This document shows, in pieces, positions 54,157 through 64,000 of a DNA stretch of 64,000 bases. The translations under genes were made by a program, and so were the position numbers. Within the stretch, counting starts at the first letter, position 1; each line of letters opens with the position of its first letter. The notes below the pieces were generated by a model. That model did no database searches, was not told where the DNA came from, and saw only the letters and a program-made list of their open reading frames with translations. The stretch is from Conchocele bisecta (Eukaryota > Mollusca > Bivalvia > Lucinida > Thyasiridae): assembly GCA_029237695.1 (NCBI GenBank), contig CM055271.1:36948462-37012461 (forward strand), read 5' to 3'.

Positions 54157-54490
54157 CAGTCTGTTTCACGAAATCTGCCCAAATTTTACGGCTATATAAA
54201 TAATGCAAAAACAATATATTTTTCGAAAATATGAAAATTATAGCAAAATTTAGGAATGTGTCTACTCATGAAATTTGGTCAAATATTGATTTTAGTGCGA
54301 AAAAACAATTTCCACATGTTAAATCACCACAGAGTGAATATGTCTGTGGGGGATTTAACATGGGGAAACTTTTATTATTTCTGCAATAGGGGACCGATTT
54401 TCAAAATGTAACTTTTGTTTTCTTAGTTAGATAATTTCCAAGCTATCTAGCTAGAGTTCAGAATCAATTTCCATTTTTTTTTCGTTTTTC
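54157..54490. mobile_element. Family K2 foldback, right end lost
   Basis: GTCTGTTTCACGAAATCTGC start; AACATGGGGAAAC and ATGTTAAATCACCAC arms; breaks off after TTTTTCGTTTTTCG. Confidence 0.65.
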
Positions 54491-54599
54491 GATTCCTCCA
54501 GGTTCATAAAAGAAATGGTCTTAAAAGCAATGTGTGACGATTGTGTTGGTCTTAAAATGAACAGAAATGAATCGAAAAGTACATGTTATATATCCAGGG

Positions 54600-55395
54600 G
54601 TGGAAGTGTTACACCAGAGACATCGCCCGTCGATGCACGATAGCGGAATATTCGTGGGCAATACAACATACTGATGAGATGGCGTGGCGGGGTAAAAAGC
54701 AAACTTGATTATGCCCTGGTACAGATTATTTCTGAATATCTATCTGCAATGCCAACTCGCAATCAAGCAATCAAGAAATCAAGTATTTTGATTGTCTGAG
54801 CCTGAGGTCAGGCTCAGACAATCAAACTGCTTGATTTCAAGCACAATTTTAAATTATTTTGAAAAAAATAAATTGACAAATATTGGCAAGATTAGCACAG
54901 ATACTAGTGCATACATGTACATATGTTCCGCTTAAGAAAACGTTTGAGCAAGTGGCGTCCCATATAATCGAATATTTCCTTATTGTCAGATATTCCGTCA
55001 CATTATACCATGCACAGCGGAGTTTAAGACTGCACCAGAGAGATCACCCGTCGATGCACGATAGCGGGAAATTCGTGGGCAATAAAACATGCTGATGGGG
55101 TAACAAGCAAACTTGATTATGCCCTGGTACAGATTATTTCTGAATATCTATCTGCAGTGCCAACTCGCAATCAAGCATTTTGATTGTCTGAGCCTGAGGT
55201 CAGGCTCAGACAATCAAACTGCTTCATTTCAAACACACTTTCAAAGTATTTAAAGCGAATATTCCGCCACATTATTTCATGCACATCGGAGTTTAAGACT
55301 GCACCAGAGAGATCACCCGTCGATGCACGATAGCGGAAAATTCGTGGGCAATAAAACATGCTGATGAGATGGCGTGGCGGGGTAAACATGCCTCC
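54600..55395 (+). repeat. Segment present three times, with D hairpins between
   Basis: CGTCGATGCACGATAGCGG occurs at 54629, 55048 and 55319, each followed by TTCGTGGGCAATA. Copies 1 and 2 continue with AAGCAAACTTGATTATGCCC and D hairpins GTCTGAGCCTGAGGTCAGGC. Confidence 0.75.
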
Positions 55396-55669
55396 GTTTA
55401 CGGCCGTAAAGACAATGTAAACACTACGGTAATTGGACTAGTAGACATCCGGAAATTTGAACAAGCGATAAACATAATCAATGGGAGATTGGCATGTGGC
55501 GATATCGCGGTAATGGAGGCACGTGTGTCTTTCGTGATGCAATCAAAACAGTCGCTGGGAGCCACATGGCAACTATGAACTTACACAGCCGGCTGCGTTA
55601 ATCTTGCCCAAAGTATCAACGTTTCTGAACATCTATAGTGTATTTTCACGCACATGTGTGCGAACAGAA

Positions 55670-56155
55670 TCTGCCCAAAACCAACGAAATCCACCAAAAT
55701 ATATCCCAAATCCACCCAAATACCGATATGACACCAACATTCTGATATATCAGTAGCCTATTTCACCAACATTGCAAAGTATACTTTTCTAGCAAAGTAT
55801 ACTTTGAGGGAGTAATCATTTATTTTTCCTGAAATGCATTATTTCATATAGAACTTACAACTGCATACATTTGATGATTAAAAGTATACAGAATTATTAT
55901 ACTGAATTTATTACATTATCAAAGCCAAAATGGCTGTTATATTGTAATAAATTCAGTATAATAACATTTAATAAATTTATCATAAAATTGAAAATTTCTC
56001 CCTCAAAGTATACTTTGCTAGTAAAGTATACTTTGCTACGTTGGTGAAATAGGCTACTGATGGTCAGTATGTTGGTGTCATATCGGTATTTGAGTGGATT
56101 TGGGATATATTTTGGTGGATTTCGTTGGTTTTGGGAAATTTGCATAGTTTTGTGC
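55670..56155. mobile_element. Family E foldback centred inside a larger inverted repeat
   Basis: E proper (GTAGCCTATTTCACCAACAT) spans about 55750-56060. Outside it AAAACCAACGAAATCCACCA and its complement TGGTGGATTTCGTTGGTTTT extend the symmetry about 80 bp each way, with TATGACACCAACAT on both sides. Confidence 0.8.
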
Positions 56156-56636
56156 AACTACTAATGCTCAATCATTACACACGACAGAAATCGTCAGTTA
56201 TCTACACATTCACCGTTCTGCCCTTTCGGGCCCCTTTCATACTGTCAAAATACCCCAAGGTAAGAAATCGTTTTCAATATTTAGTCTAAGATTTTCAACA
56301 TGTGTTCACAGATTATATCATCAATTTTCAACCACAAATTTCGGGTCGATTCAGGAGACATATATCAATTTGCTGATGACGATAGAATACGTGAACTGCA
56401 TTGATTTGTTCCTAGAGTTAAGACATTAAAAGCCATACGATAACGCGGTTTTCCAACGAACCCCCAAAGCGGAGATTACACGTGTAGCGCGTCATTTGAT
56501 TGGATAGCCATTGCCCGCGATGTGTCAAAATCCACTACGACATCCGCCGTCACGCTATTACACATATTAGATGACACATGCATGCTAGCCAATGAACGTC
56601 GCGCGAGGTTGTTTCAATTTTCACCGATATCGGTAC
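56156..56636. other. No recognisable feature
   Basis: No supported frame or repeat. Confidence 0.45.
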
Positions 56637-56748
56637 GTACGTATCGGATGTTCCTATCTTGTTGAGTTCAGCAAGAACATCCGATACGGATGTTCTTGCT
56701 GAACTCAACAAGATAGGAACACCGATGTTTATGTACCCACATGTATAT
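56637..56748. repeat. Foldback hairpin with partial direct duplication
   Basis: GATGTTCCTATCTTGTTGAG and CAACAAGATAGGAACACC pair. The right arm and the next bases (to ATGTATAT plus CAAGGTGCATGATCAC) are repeated 98 bp further on, from about 56782. Confidence 0.72.
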
Positions 56749-57289
56749 CAAGGTGCATGATCACGCGGTTATAACAAAATCCTACGGATGTTCTTGCTGA
56801 ACTCAACAAGATAGGAACTCCGATGTTTATGTACCCACATGTATATCAAGGTGCATGATCACGCGGTTATAACAACAACAACAACAGTGGCCGAAAGTGT
56901 TGAAATCTTTCCCACTCCAAAGTAAGTATTATTTGATATTTTCCTTAATATGAAATGGATTTTGATGAACTATGGCGCAGAAAACGCGTCTTCGTGAGCT
57001 GCATTTGGTCGTCCAGGGAGTTCGGCACAGACTTATGTCGTTTATGCGAAGCCTTATGTCGTTTTTACCGACACGGAAATCGATACTTCGCAAAAACGAC
57101 AGAAGTTTGGGCCAAAGTACAGATACCACCAAAATGCAGCTTAACAAGACGGGTTTGATGCGCCATATGTCATCAAAATCCGTTACGTAATAAGGACAAT
57201 ATAAAAGAATACGTACTTTGAAAGGATGTATTCTACAAGTTTCAGTACGTGTTGTTGTTGTTGTTAGTACCACGTGATCATACACCTTG
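56749..57289. mobile_element. Family B foldback with duplicated left end
   Basis: CAAGGTGCATGATCACGCGG starts at 56749 and again at 56847. The right end is GATCATACACCTTG. The central arms are rearranged (TTATGTCGTTTATGCG, GCCTTATGTCGTTT). Confidence 0.8.
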
Positions 57290-57564
57290 TACATGGGTGA
57301 ACTTAGAAACAAATTAGCGGTCCTAGTATCGTCATATATCTTCAATTAAACCACTTTATAGAGGCCATGATGAAAGCACGTACTTGTTTATAGTATGTTT
57401 TTAAAATATCCTGATATGCCCCTTTAATCGTCCTGGACCAGAATTATACTTCCGTAATGTATGAACGTTTTGACTGGCTATACATCGGGCGTTAAATACA
57501 GATGTGATTGACGTCACCAGACATTTGAATGTCACCCGCAACAGGCCAGGTGTCTGACCAGACG
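57290..57564. other. No recognisable feature
   Basis: No supported frame or repeat. Confidence 0.4.
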
Positions 57565-57771
57565 AAATGCGTATTGCTGAGTCTAAATTAGTTCTGAGTA
57601 CTCTAATTATACTTCATTACACTGCATTACATAAGCGTTCTGACGGAGTGGTCTTTTCAAATGTGCGTTTGAAGCGTTCTTTGCTTACTTTCTACTTCAT
57701 GGAGAGTGACCTAAGAATTTTACTAATACACACTTTATTAGGTAAGTTTATGGCACTATTTTTGTGTCATA
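57565..57771 (+). mobile_element. Repeat X, left part
   Basis: Same sequence as the complement of 11760-11815 plus 11215-11350. Here TTCATTACACTGCATTAC is uninterrupted, which is the empty site for the B insertion at 11360. Confidence 0.8.
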
Positions 57772-58466
57772 CACTCCCGCTTGCGATTCTCTTACCAAGA
57801 ATTGCAATCCAGCGGTCCTTGAATTGCAATTCGTCCCCTCTGAAATTGCAGTCTAATTGCGGTCCAATCGCGGTCCAGTTTTTGCGGTCATTCTTTCGCG
57901 ATACCGTTTGTGCGGTCATTCTTTCACGGTCCAGTTAGTGCGATCATTCTTTCGCGATACCGTTTGTGCGGTCATTCTTTCGCGGTCCAGTTAGTGCGAT
58001 CATTCTTTCGCGATACCGTTTGTGCGGTCATTCTTTCGCTATTTGCGGTAAAAACTTAGCGTTACGCGTATATATACACATAATTCTACTATTTATGTAT
58101 ATTTTATTGGATTTTAAATGGCTAACTACAGATAGGAAAATATATATTTTCGTCAGAAAAAATCAACTATTTCGATTTTATTGCCGCATTGGTCAAGCAG
58201 AGCGTTCCGCTGGTTTTACCGCAGAGCGCAGCGTAAAGCGGTCATTCTTTCGCAGTTTAAAGAAAAAAAGGAGCGTAAACTGCAATTAAAAGCGGAGCGC
58301 AGCGCTAACTGCGCTATAAGTATTGCATTTCCGCAACCAACTCTTTGGACCGCAGTCACATGATTGCAGTCCGATTGCGGTCCAATTGCAATTAATTGGA
58401 ACGCGAATTGCAATCCTGCGCTCCAGGAATTGCAATTCGCCTGGTAAGAGAACCGCAGGCCACTCT
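57772..58466. mobile_element. 695 bp GCGGTC-rich foldback element
   Basis: Flanked by GTGTCATA (57764-57771) and GTATCATA (58467-58474); the uninterrupted target is seen at 11215-11225 on the minus strand. Ends contain GCTTGCGATTCTCTTACC and GGTAAGAGAACCGCAGGC. Inside are GCGGTCATTCTTTCGCG repeats (57888-58045) and many GAATTGCAATTC and GCGGTCCAATTG words. Non-coding. Confidence 0.82.
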
Positions 58467-58600
58467 GTATCATATAATTGTCTCTCAATAACAACATAGT
58501 GAAGTTTGAACATCAACGCCCTGCGATTTTTTCTATTGTTCAGTGCGCGAAATGTACACTGCTATTACGCACATTTTTAACGTTAATTATGGTGTAGCGA
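58467..58600 (+). mobile_element. Repeat X, right part
   Basis: TTGTCTCTCAATAACAACAT, TCAACGCCCTGCGATTTTTT and GGTGTAGCGATATA; breaks off at a family A copy. Confidence 0.78.
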
Positions 58601-58601
58601 T

Positions 58602-58947
58602 ATAGAGAATAGTAGGTTAGTGCCGTGAATGGGAAAAAATATCCGGCAAGGCTCAATAATTTCTTTATTTCTCATCAGAAGTATATGTTGTGACCACTCA
58701 TTTGAACCGTCTCGCCGAGCACATCCCGTTTCTGTACCGCGCCAGATATTGTTTGAGATTCACGGCACTAACCTACTATTCTATGTATCCCGACAACACC
58801 TACAAATAGCTTTAAAATGCAAAAAAAATAACCCCAGCCACCGCACATATTCATACGCAGTGATTAGGTCGTATTGACAGGATATAACAAATGTTTCACG
58901 GCACCGTGTTTCACGGCACATAGGCACTGTGTTGACGGGATAAATAG
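58602..58947. mobile_element. Family A composite
   Basis: AGAATAGTAGGTTAGTGCC, core-2 left arm to GTCTCGCCGAG, then an abrupt join to a core-1 right arm (CACATCCCGTTTCTG), then the GTCAACAC ... TGTTGACGGGATAAATAG module. Confidence 0.75.
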
Positions 58948-59037
58948 TGCAACATGTTGCCCATAAAGCGGACAACAGCTGAGCCTAAATATGAGGATGC
59001 ACTTCGGACTAATTGATATGTGGCTGTGACTGGATAC
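58847..59037 (+). repeat. Long direct repeat, copy 1
   Basis: Matches 59939-60138 nearly base for base, including CATGTTGCCCATAAAGCGGA and CACTTCGGACTAATTGATAT. Confidence 0.8.
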
Positions 59038-59039
59038 AT

Positions 59040-59300
59040 CAAGATACGCACTGTGTTGACGGGATAAATAGAGAATAGTAGGTTAGTGCCGTGAATGGGA
59101 AAAAATATCTGGCAAGGCTTAGGAAACGGGATGGGCGAGGCTCTGCCGAGCCCATCCCGTTTCCGTGCCGCGCCAGATATTTTTTCCCATTCACGGCACT
59201 TACCTACTATTCTATTTATCCCGTCAACACCTACAAATAGCTTTAAAATGCAAAAGATAACTCCGGCCACATCCTCAAAATCGGAGAATCGACTAGAGTG
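59040..59300. mobile_element. Family A hairpin with near-perfect core
   Basis: GAATAGTAGGTTAGTGCCGT and its complement; core GGGCGAGGCTCTGCCGAGCC; then GTCAACACCTACAAATAGC. Confidence 0.82.
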
Positions 59301-59590
59301 ATAACCGCATCACAACTTTTATTGTTGCTACGCACACACAAAATAAGTCTGTGCCTTTTGGAAGCAAACATCGCTTAATGTCACTGTAGTTTGGCATATT
59401 TCACACACAATTCTTTTTACACGTATTTCTACTTTTAATAATGTCGAATATCATGAATATTAAAGTATATTTAATAATTACACAGCTGTGTAAACACGTG
59501 TGTTCATGAGATTTTGGAGCGGCAACTTACTCGTTGCGTTTCAAACACACTGTCACTGGGCAGATATTTTACAATTAACAGCATGTACAG
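59301..59590. other. No recognisable feature
   Basis: No supported frame or repeat. Confidence 0.4.
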
Positions 59591-59820
59591 TTACTGTTTG
59601 TACACATGGAAGTTGTTGATGTTCAGTGTGGCTCCAGCAAATAGTGACTGGACATATTGCTGATTCGTATTACTGGATATTGTCAGCGATTGAAGTGCGA
59701 CATCACTCTGTCTCTGGCCAGTCTGGGTATGTAAAGTTTCATTTTCACACGTGTTTACACTTGTCATAGCCATAGCAGAATTCCCATTGCAGCACTTGTT
59801 ATCATTTTACATTATTTCAT
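59591..59820 (-). pseudogene. Possible C-terminal coding remnant
   Basis: A minus-strand open frame from about 59815 to the stop at 59591-59593, about 75 residues, with NKCCNGNSAMAMTSV, polar stretches and the tail QSLFAGATLNINNFHVYKQ. Short beta-like tails of the type FxGxTxNINxF end several transposon- and receptor-related invertebrate proteins, so it could be the last exon of such a gene. An in-frame TAA lies just upstream and no clear acceptor is seen. Confidence 0.3.
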
Positions 59821-59938
59821 AAGTAAGTGCCAAATCTCAAATGTCAGCGCTTTTCTCAAGCGTATCATTTTGTTTACAAGACTTCACCTAAATGTCAAAG
59901 GTTACTGTGTCAAAGTAGTTCTAAAGCATTATTGAAAC

Positions 59939-60138
59939 ACATATTCATACGCAGTGATTGGGTCGTATTGACTGGATATCAAAAATGTTTCACGGCACCG
60001 TGTTTCACGGCACATAGGCACTGTGTTGACGGGATAAATAGTGCAACATGTTGCCCATAAAGCGGACAACAGCTGAGTCTAAATATGAGGATGCACTTCG
60101 GACTAATTGATATGTGGCTGTGACTGGATACATCAAGA
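59939..60138 (+). repeat. Long direct repeat, copy 2 (contains half an A module)
   Basis: ATATTCATACGCAGTGATTG, GTGTTGACGGGATAAATAG, then the same CATGTTGCCC and TATGTGGCTGTGACTGGATA as copy 1. Confidence 0.8.
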
Positions 60139-60519
60139 TTTCAAGCATACTAATTAAGTCTTTTTTTAAAAGTAATAAAGAACTTCACAAATATTGGCAA
60201 TATTAGAACAGGCTGTATCGTCAAACTCCGTCTGTTTGTTGAGACGATTTCAAAGAAAATATACAGAAAACAACTATGCCAAACACACACATGTGTCAAG
60301 CTGCTTCGTTTTAAGCACAATATTCAAATATTTTGAAATAAAAAAATTGACAAATATTGTGCCGGTATCACTTCCGTGAACAAGTTGGAATTACCAAGTG
60401 ACAAGTAAAGCGGCGAATTGTTTTGTCACATGCGACCTCTTATCGGGTTCCCGTCAACTAGCGTGTCCCCACAGGGCGATAAAAATACACAACCAATTTG
60501 GCCGTGCATGAGAAGTATA
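60139..60519. other. No gene; D-like pieces
   Basis: CAAGCTGCTTCG and AAATTGACAAATATTG (60298-60360) are degenerate D remnants. Otherwise nothing supported. Confidence 0.4.
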
Positions 60520-60725
60520 CACAACAGCATGCGTTACTCTTGCCCAGATAATTCTGAACATCTAATGCAAATTCGCAAGCTGCTTGATTGTCTGAGCCTG
60601 AGCTGTAGCACAGCTCAGGCTCAGACAATCAAGCGGCTTGATTTCACGTACAGTATCCAAATAATTTGAAATAGGGAAATTGACAAATAAATATTTGCAG
60701 GATTAATGGAGGCGGTAGTGTGATA
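60520..60725. mobile_element. Family D element
   Basis: GAGCCTGAGCTGTAGCACAG hairpin with AGCTGCTTGATTGTC / GACAATCAAGCGGCTT arms; right end GGATTAATGGAGGCGGTAG. Confidence 0.7.
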
Positions 60726-60750
60726 CGCTACATTCATATCCAAGAAAAGT

Positions 60751-61111
60751 AAAAGGTGTATGATCACGTGGTACTAACAACAACGACAAGTACTGAACTT
60801 TCCAGAATCCATCTGATTCAAAGTACGTATTCTATTATAGTGTCCTTATTACGTAACGGATTTTGATGAAATATGGCGCATCAAACGCGTCTTGTTAAGC
60901 TGCATTTGGCGGTCTCTGTATTTTCGCCCAAACTTCTGTCGTTTTTGCGAAAATCCATGGACCACCAAATGCAGCTCATGAAGACGCATTTGCTGCGCCA
61001 TATTTCATCAAAATCCGTTTCATATTAAGGAAAATATCAAATAATACTTTCAAGATTTCAACACTTTCAGCCACTGTTGTTGTTGTTATAACCACGTGAT
61101 CATGCACCTTG
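60751..61111. mobile_element. Family B foldback, core deleted
   Basis: AAAGGTGTATGATCACGTGG and CACGTGATCATGCACCTTG ends. The palindromic centre is lost at GTTTTTGCGAAAATCC. Confidence 0.8.
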
Positions 61112-61159
61112 GCACCTATATCCGAGTGTCGGTGTTCTGCTTGGACGGGTAGCTTTAAT

Positions 61160-61255
61160 GTTTCGGTCAATGGAGCTGCTGAATGTTTAGCTTAAAAATA
61201 GTGAACCGGCTTGCATAGCTTTACAATTCCGGTCCTCTGAGTCATTCGGTTAAAC
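61160..61255 (+). repeat. Direct repeat, copy 1a
   Basis: TTTCGGTCAATGGAGCTGCT and AATAGTGAACCGGCTTGC match 62494-62595. It is separated from its continuation (62105) by A and P insertions. Confidence 0.7.
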
Positions 61256-61682
61256 ACAGTGCGAATGTGCCGTGAAACACGGTGCCGTGAAACATTTTTG
61301 ATATCCAGTCAATACAATTTTTGCATTTTACAGCCATTTGAAGGTGTTGACGGGATAAATAGAATAGTAGGCTAGTGCCGTGAATGGGAAAACATATCTG
61401 GCGCGGCACGGAAACGGGATGTGCTCGGCAGAGCCTCGCCCATCCCGTTTCCTGAGCCTTGCCAGATATTTTTTCCCATTCACGGCACTAACCTACTATT
61501 CTCTATCTATTTTCTTTATTTCTGAACCAAAGTATATGTTGTAACCACTCATTTGAACCGTCTCGGCGAGACGGTTCGAATGAGTGGTCACAACATATAC
61601 TTCTGATGAGAAATAAAGAAATTCTTGAGCCTTGCCGGATATTTTTTCCCATTCACGGCACTAACCTACTATTCTCTATTAG
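61256..61682. mobile_element. Family A concatemer with both core types
   Basis: GTGTTGACGGGATAAATAG module, core-1 hairpin, then core-2 hairpin GAACCGTCTCGGCGAGACGG and a third GGCACTAACCTACTATTCT end: three unit ends in a row. Confidence 0.82.
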
Positions 61683-62104
61683 TATACATGTAAGTTATTG
61701 TTCACATATTGGATTTTAAAGGAATTAAATACAAGGGAGCACTAGCGACCGCAGCATTTAGTTCCTTAAACATCCAATATTCATTTGGCTTTTATTTAAA
61801 GGTGGGAATTAACTCGAACAACTTCTATACCCGGGATATAGCCCAATAAAGAAGCGGGCCGATGGTTGTCGGCCTGGTTTATATTTCTGAATGTTGATAA
61901 ATGTTGCATTTATTCAGGCTCCAAATCTAAAATGTGAACAATAACATATTTAAAGTTCAGCCATGTTTACTATGCATCTCCCATCCGAATATTGATTTTC
62001 CACTTCCCGTCGAACAATTAATGATTAAATATGGTAATGTGTAACTTATTGGGGTTAAATCTTGCAATATGTGAAATAAGTGGAGCTCGATTGGCTTAGA
62101 AAGT
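61683..62104. mobile_element. Family P element
   Basis: AAGTTATTGTTCACATATTG, GCACTAGCGACCGC, TACTATGCATCTCCCATCCG and CGATTGGCTTAGAAAGTAGA; matches 14010. Confidence 0.7.
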
Positions 62105-62240
62105 AGAGCGAACTATAATGTGGGATATTCAGTTTATTGGCAAAAATCCTTAATTGATAAAAAAAAAGTCTTATCCTTTAATTGTCAAAAACAATTCTGG
62201 AAAATCCAGAGGGCAACCTACAAGCACTGATAGTTTTCTT
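62105..62240 (+). repeat. Direct repeat, copy 1b
   Basis: TCAGTTTATTGGCAAAAATC and TTATCCTTTAATTGTCAAAA recur at 62615-62740. Confidence 0.72.
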
Positions 62241-62245
62241 GAACC

Positions 62246-62496
62246 CTTTGAACCCGAAAGCCCGTTAGCGGTTTATGCAAACAGCGTGGATCCAGATGAG
62301 ACGGCTCGTACCGAGCCGAGCCGTCTCATCAGGATCTGCACTTTTCGCAAGTAATTTTCATATTTTTACAACAAAACCACCTCCTTTTTCATAAATGGAT
62401 TAATCTGAGAATCTGTTTGTGAAGATTGGATTGGTCCTTGAATAAACAGACCACCGTCCATTCCAGTTACTTATATGTTGGGTTGAACGGATTAAT
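62246..62496. mobile_element. Family F MITE, degenerate
   Basis: ACCCTTTGAACCCGAAAGCC start; hairpin GATGAGACGGCTCGTACCGA; the TTAA pair is lost (GAAC left, ATTAA right). Confidence 0.7.
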
Positions 62497-62745
62497 GTTT
62501 CGGTCAATCGAACTGCTTAATTTTTACCTTAACAATAGTGAACCGGCTCGCAAAGCTTCACAGTTCCGGGCCTCGGAGTTATTCGATTAAAATAATTACG
62601 TAGACTATGCAATATTCAGTCTATTGGCAAAAAGCCTTAACTGATAAAAAATGTCTTATCCTTTAATTGTCAAAAACAATTCTGGAAAATCCAGAGCGCA
62701 ACTTGCAAGCACTGTTAGTTTTTTTAATGATGAACATACACGTCA
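62494..62745 (+). repeat. Direct repeat, copy 2 (uninterrupted)
   Basis: Contains both parts seen separately at 61160-61255 and 62105-62240, in order and with only about 20 bp between them. Confidence 0.72.
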
Positions 62746-63083
62746 AGTGGCGCTATTTGACGAGGCGCGCAGGTGCAAAACTGTCGTTTCGCATTTGTCT
62801 CAGAAACATGTGGCAAAGTGCGATATGACACGCACGATCGCATTTAACTAGTGGTGCAAACCAGAAAAGAAAATGATAATTCACATATCGATAGTGGATC
62901 AATTCTTCGCTTAGTAAATTGTAAGTGATGAAACATGATTTGCAAAATGTAAATAATCGAATTTAACGACGGTACTGGCTCCATGAACTTACATGTTGTC
63001 TCCCAAGAAGGGGAGAAAGGAAGGAGGTGGATACAGAGGAAACCGGTCCCAGGGGGCCTAGCTCCTATTACATCAGTCCATCT
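62746..63083. other. No recognisable feature
   Basis: No supported frame or repeat. Confidence 0.4.
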
Positions 63084-63300
63084 GGGGGCCGTTTCCCTAA
63101 ACTTCGTACGACTAAAATGTTCGTAAGTGCAAAATTATGATAGTCTGTAAATTTCACATTAACACTATTTTCTTGTAAACAATTATTGGATTTACATTTA
63201 TTGAGCTCAATAAATGTAAATCCATCAATTGAAATTTACAGACTATTCTAAATCTGCACTTACGAACATTTTAGTCGTAAGAAGATTTGTGAAACGGGGG
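63084..63300. mobile_element. Family C foldback with deleted core
   Basis: GGGGGCCGTTTCCCTAAACT start; arms meet at ATTTATTGAGCTCAATAAAT, so the AGGCTGCAT palindrome is cleanly missing. Confidence 0.8.
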
Positions 63301-63536
63301 CCGTTTCACTAAACTTCGTACGACTTAAATGTTCGTAAGTGCAAAATTATGATAGTCTGTAAATTTCACATTAACAATGTTTTCTTGTGAATAATTAATG
63401 GATTTACATTTATTGAGCATAGGCTGCATATGCAGCCTATGCTCAATAAATGTAAATCCATCAATTGAAATTTACAGACGATCTTAAATTTGCACTTACG
63501 AACATTTTAGTCGTAAGTAGTTTAGTGAAACGGGCC
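63296..63536. mobile_element. Family C foldback, intact
   Basis: GGGGGCCGTTTCACTAAACT start, AGGCTGCATATGCAGCCT centre, TTTAGTGAAACGGGCCCC end. Abuts the previous copy. Confidence 0.85.
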
Positions 63537-63786
63537 CCTGGTTTCCATAGTTTCAAATCTGATACACGGGACCGTTTTTTAAAGTCCCCATCCGAAAGGA
63601 CTAGTAGAGTAGGAAATGGAAAGTATCTCAGAAATAGTGACGCCCTATGATGCATTACATGGTAAAACTAGTTGTATACACCGATAAGGAGATAGAAAGA
63701 ACCAAGAAATGGACGTAGTAAGTTAGTACGTGTACGGAAACAAAATGTATTTTCAACCCACCTGTAATACAGACGTTACTAATATC

Positions 63787-64000
63787 AAGGTGTACGGTCA
63801 CGTGGTTTCCGAACCCGATTTTCCGACTTGACGTAATCTGTGACGTCATTTTTACAGTAGATTTTCATTAAACGGATTTTGATGATATGTAGCGCACCAA
63901 ATACGATGGCATATGTGTTTTATGGGTGCTCTGAAAGTTCTTTACAAAAACTTATAATATAACTTATAATAAATTTCACAAAGAATCGAGTACCGTTTAT
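63787..64000 (-). mobile_element. Family L, one arm, cut by window edge
   Basis: CAAGGTGTACGGTCACGTGG then the complement of the CRE-bearing arm (GACGTAATCTGTGACGTCAT) and AAAGAATCGAGTACCG. Confidence 0.75.

Noticed and set aside
1..64000. Viral, Polinton or retroelement genes
   Set aside because: No reverse transcriptase, integrase, capsid or polymerase motif seen in any listed frame.

Overview
The window reads as an intergenic/intronic piece of an AT-rich animal genome, most likely a bivalve mollusc. That inference rests on Helitron-associated 'pearl'-type elements (tandem ~168 bp cores followed by GACG-like microsatellites), on a dense load of short inverted-repeat elements, and on one GC-rich exon with canonical splice sites. 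No rRNA, complete tRNA, CRISPR array, prokaryotic operon or viral gene is visible. Nearly every short open frame in the palindromic regions is a by-product of repeats.

The main coding locus is a DNA transposon of about 6.66 kb (43684-50346). Its ~134 bp terminal inverted repeats differ at one position. It carries one decayed gene (44880-49554) for a protein of about 1,550 residues. The gene has zinc-ligand clusters at its N-terminus, several conserved central blocks typical of an unnamed family repeated in invertebrate genomes, and a C-terminal domain with the acidic motifs of XPG/FEN-type nucleases. It is broken by one in-frame stop and four frame changes, contains a run of 33 C, has a nested hAT-like MITE upstream of the gene, and sits inside a pearl-type element.

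The rest is a nested patchwork of foldback elements that I sorted into families by their ends. A: ends AGAATAGTAGGTTAGTGCC and a GTGTTGACGGGA module. B and L: ends CAAGGTG with CACGTG, 5 bp target duplications. C: ends GGGGCCGTTTCACTAAACTT. D: GCCTGAGC/GCTCAGGC hairpin in a CCGCCTGCGTTAATCTTG frame. E: GTAGCCTATTTCACCAACAT. F: piggyBac-like, TTAA-CCCTTTGAACCC. G: hairpin with GGAAAAGTCGCGGGAATA. H and I: ends TACGGA with internal short arrays. J: GGTACATGCCCACTCAGTAG. K: CTGTCTGTTTCACG with TA duplications. M, N, O, P, Q, R, S and X are further repeats described below.

Region by region: 1-12 kb holds foldbacks of families A-N plus a 73 bp tandem array; 12-21 kb holds families C, E, F, G, J, L, P, Q and a cluster of AAACC/GGTTT words; 21.4-21.7 kb holds the host exon on the minus strand; 22-32 kb holds a 103 bp tandem array, a 106 bp array and foldbacks; 32.5-35.1 kb holds a 168 bp satellite inside a split K element; 35-43 kb holds foldbacks with nested insertions; 43-51 kb holds the large transposon and a 12 bp minisatellite; 51-64 kb holds foldbacks, segmental duplications and a pair of X copies that give reciprocal empty sites.
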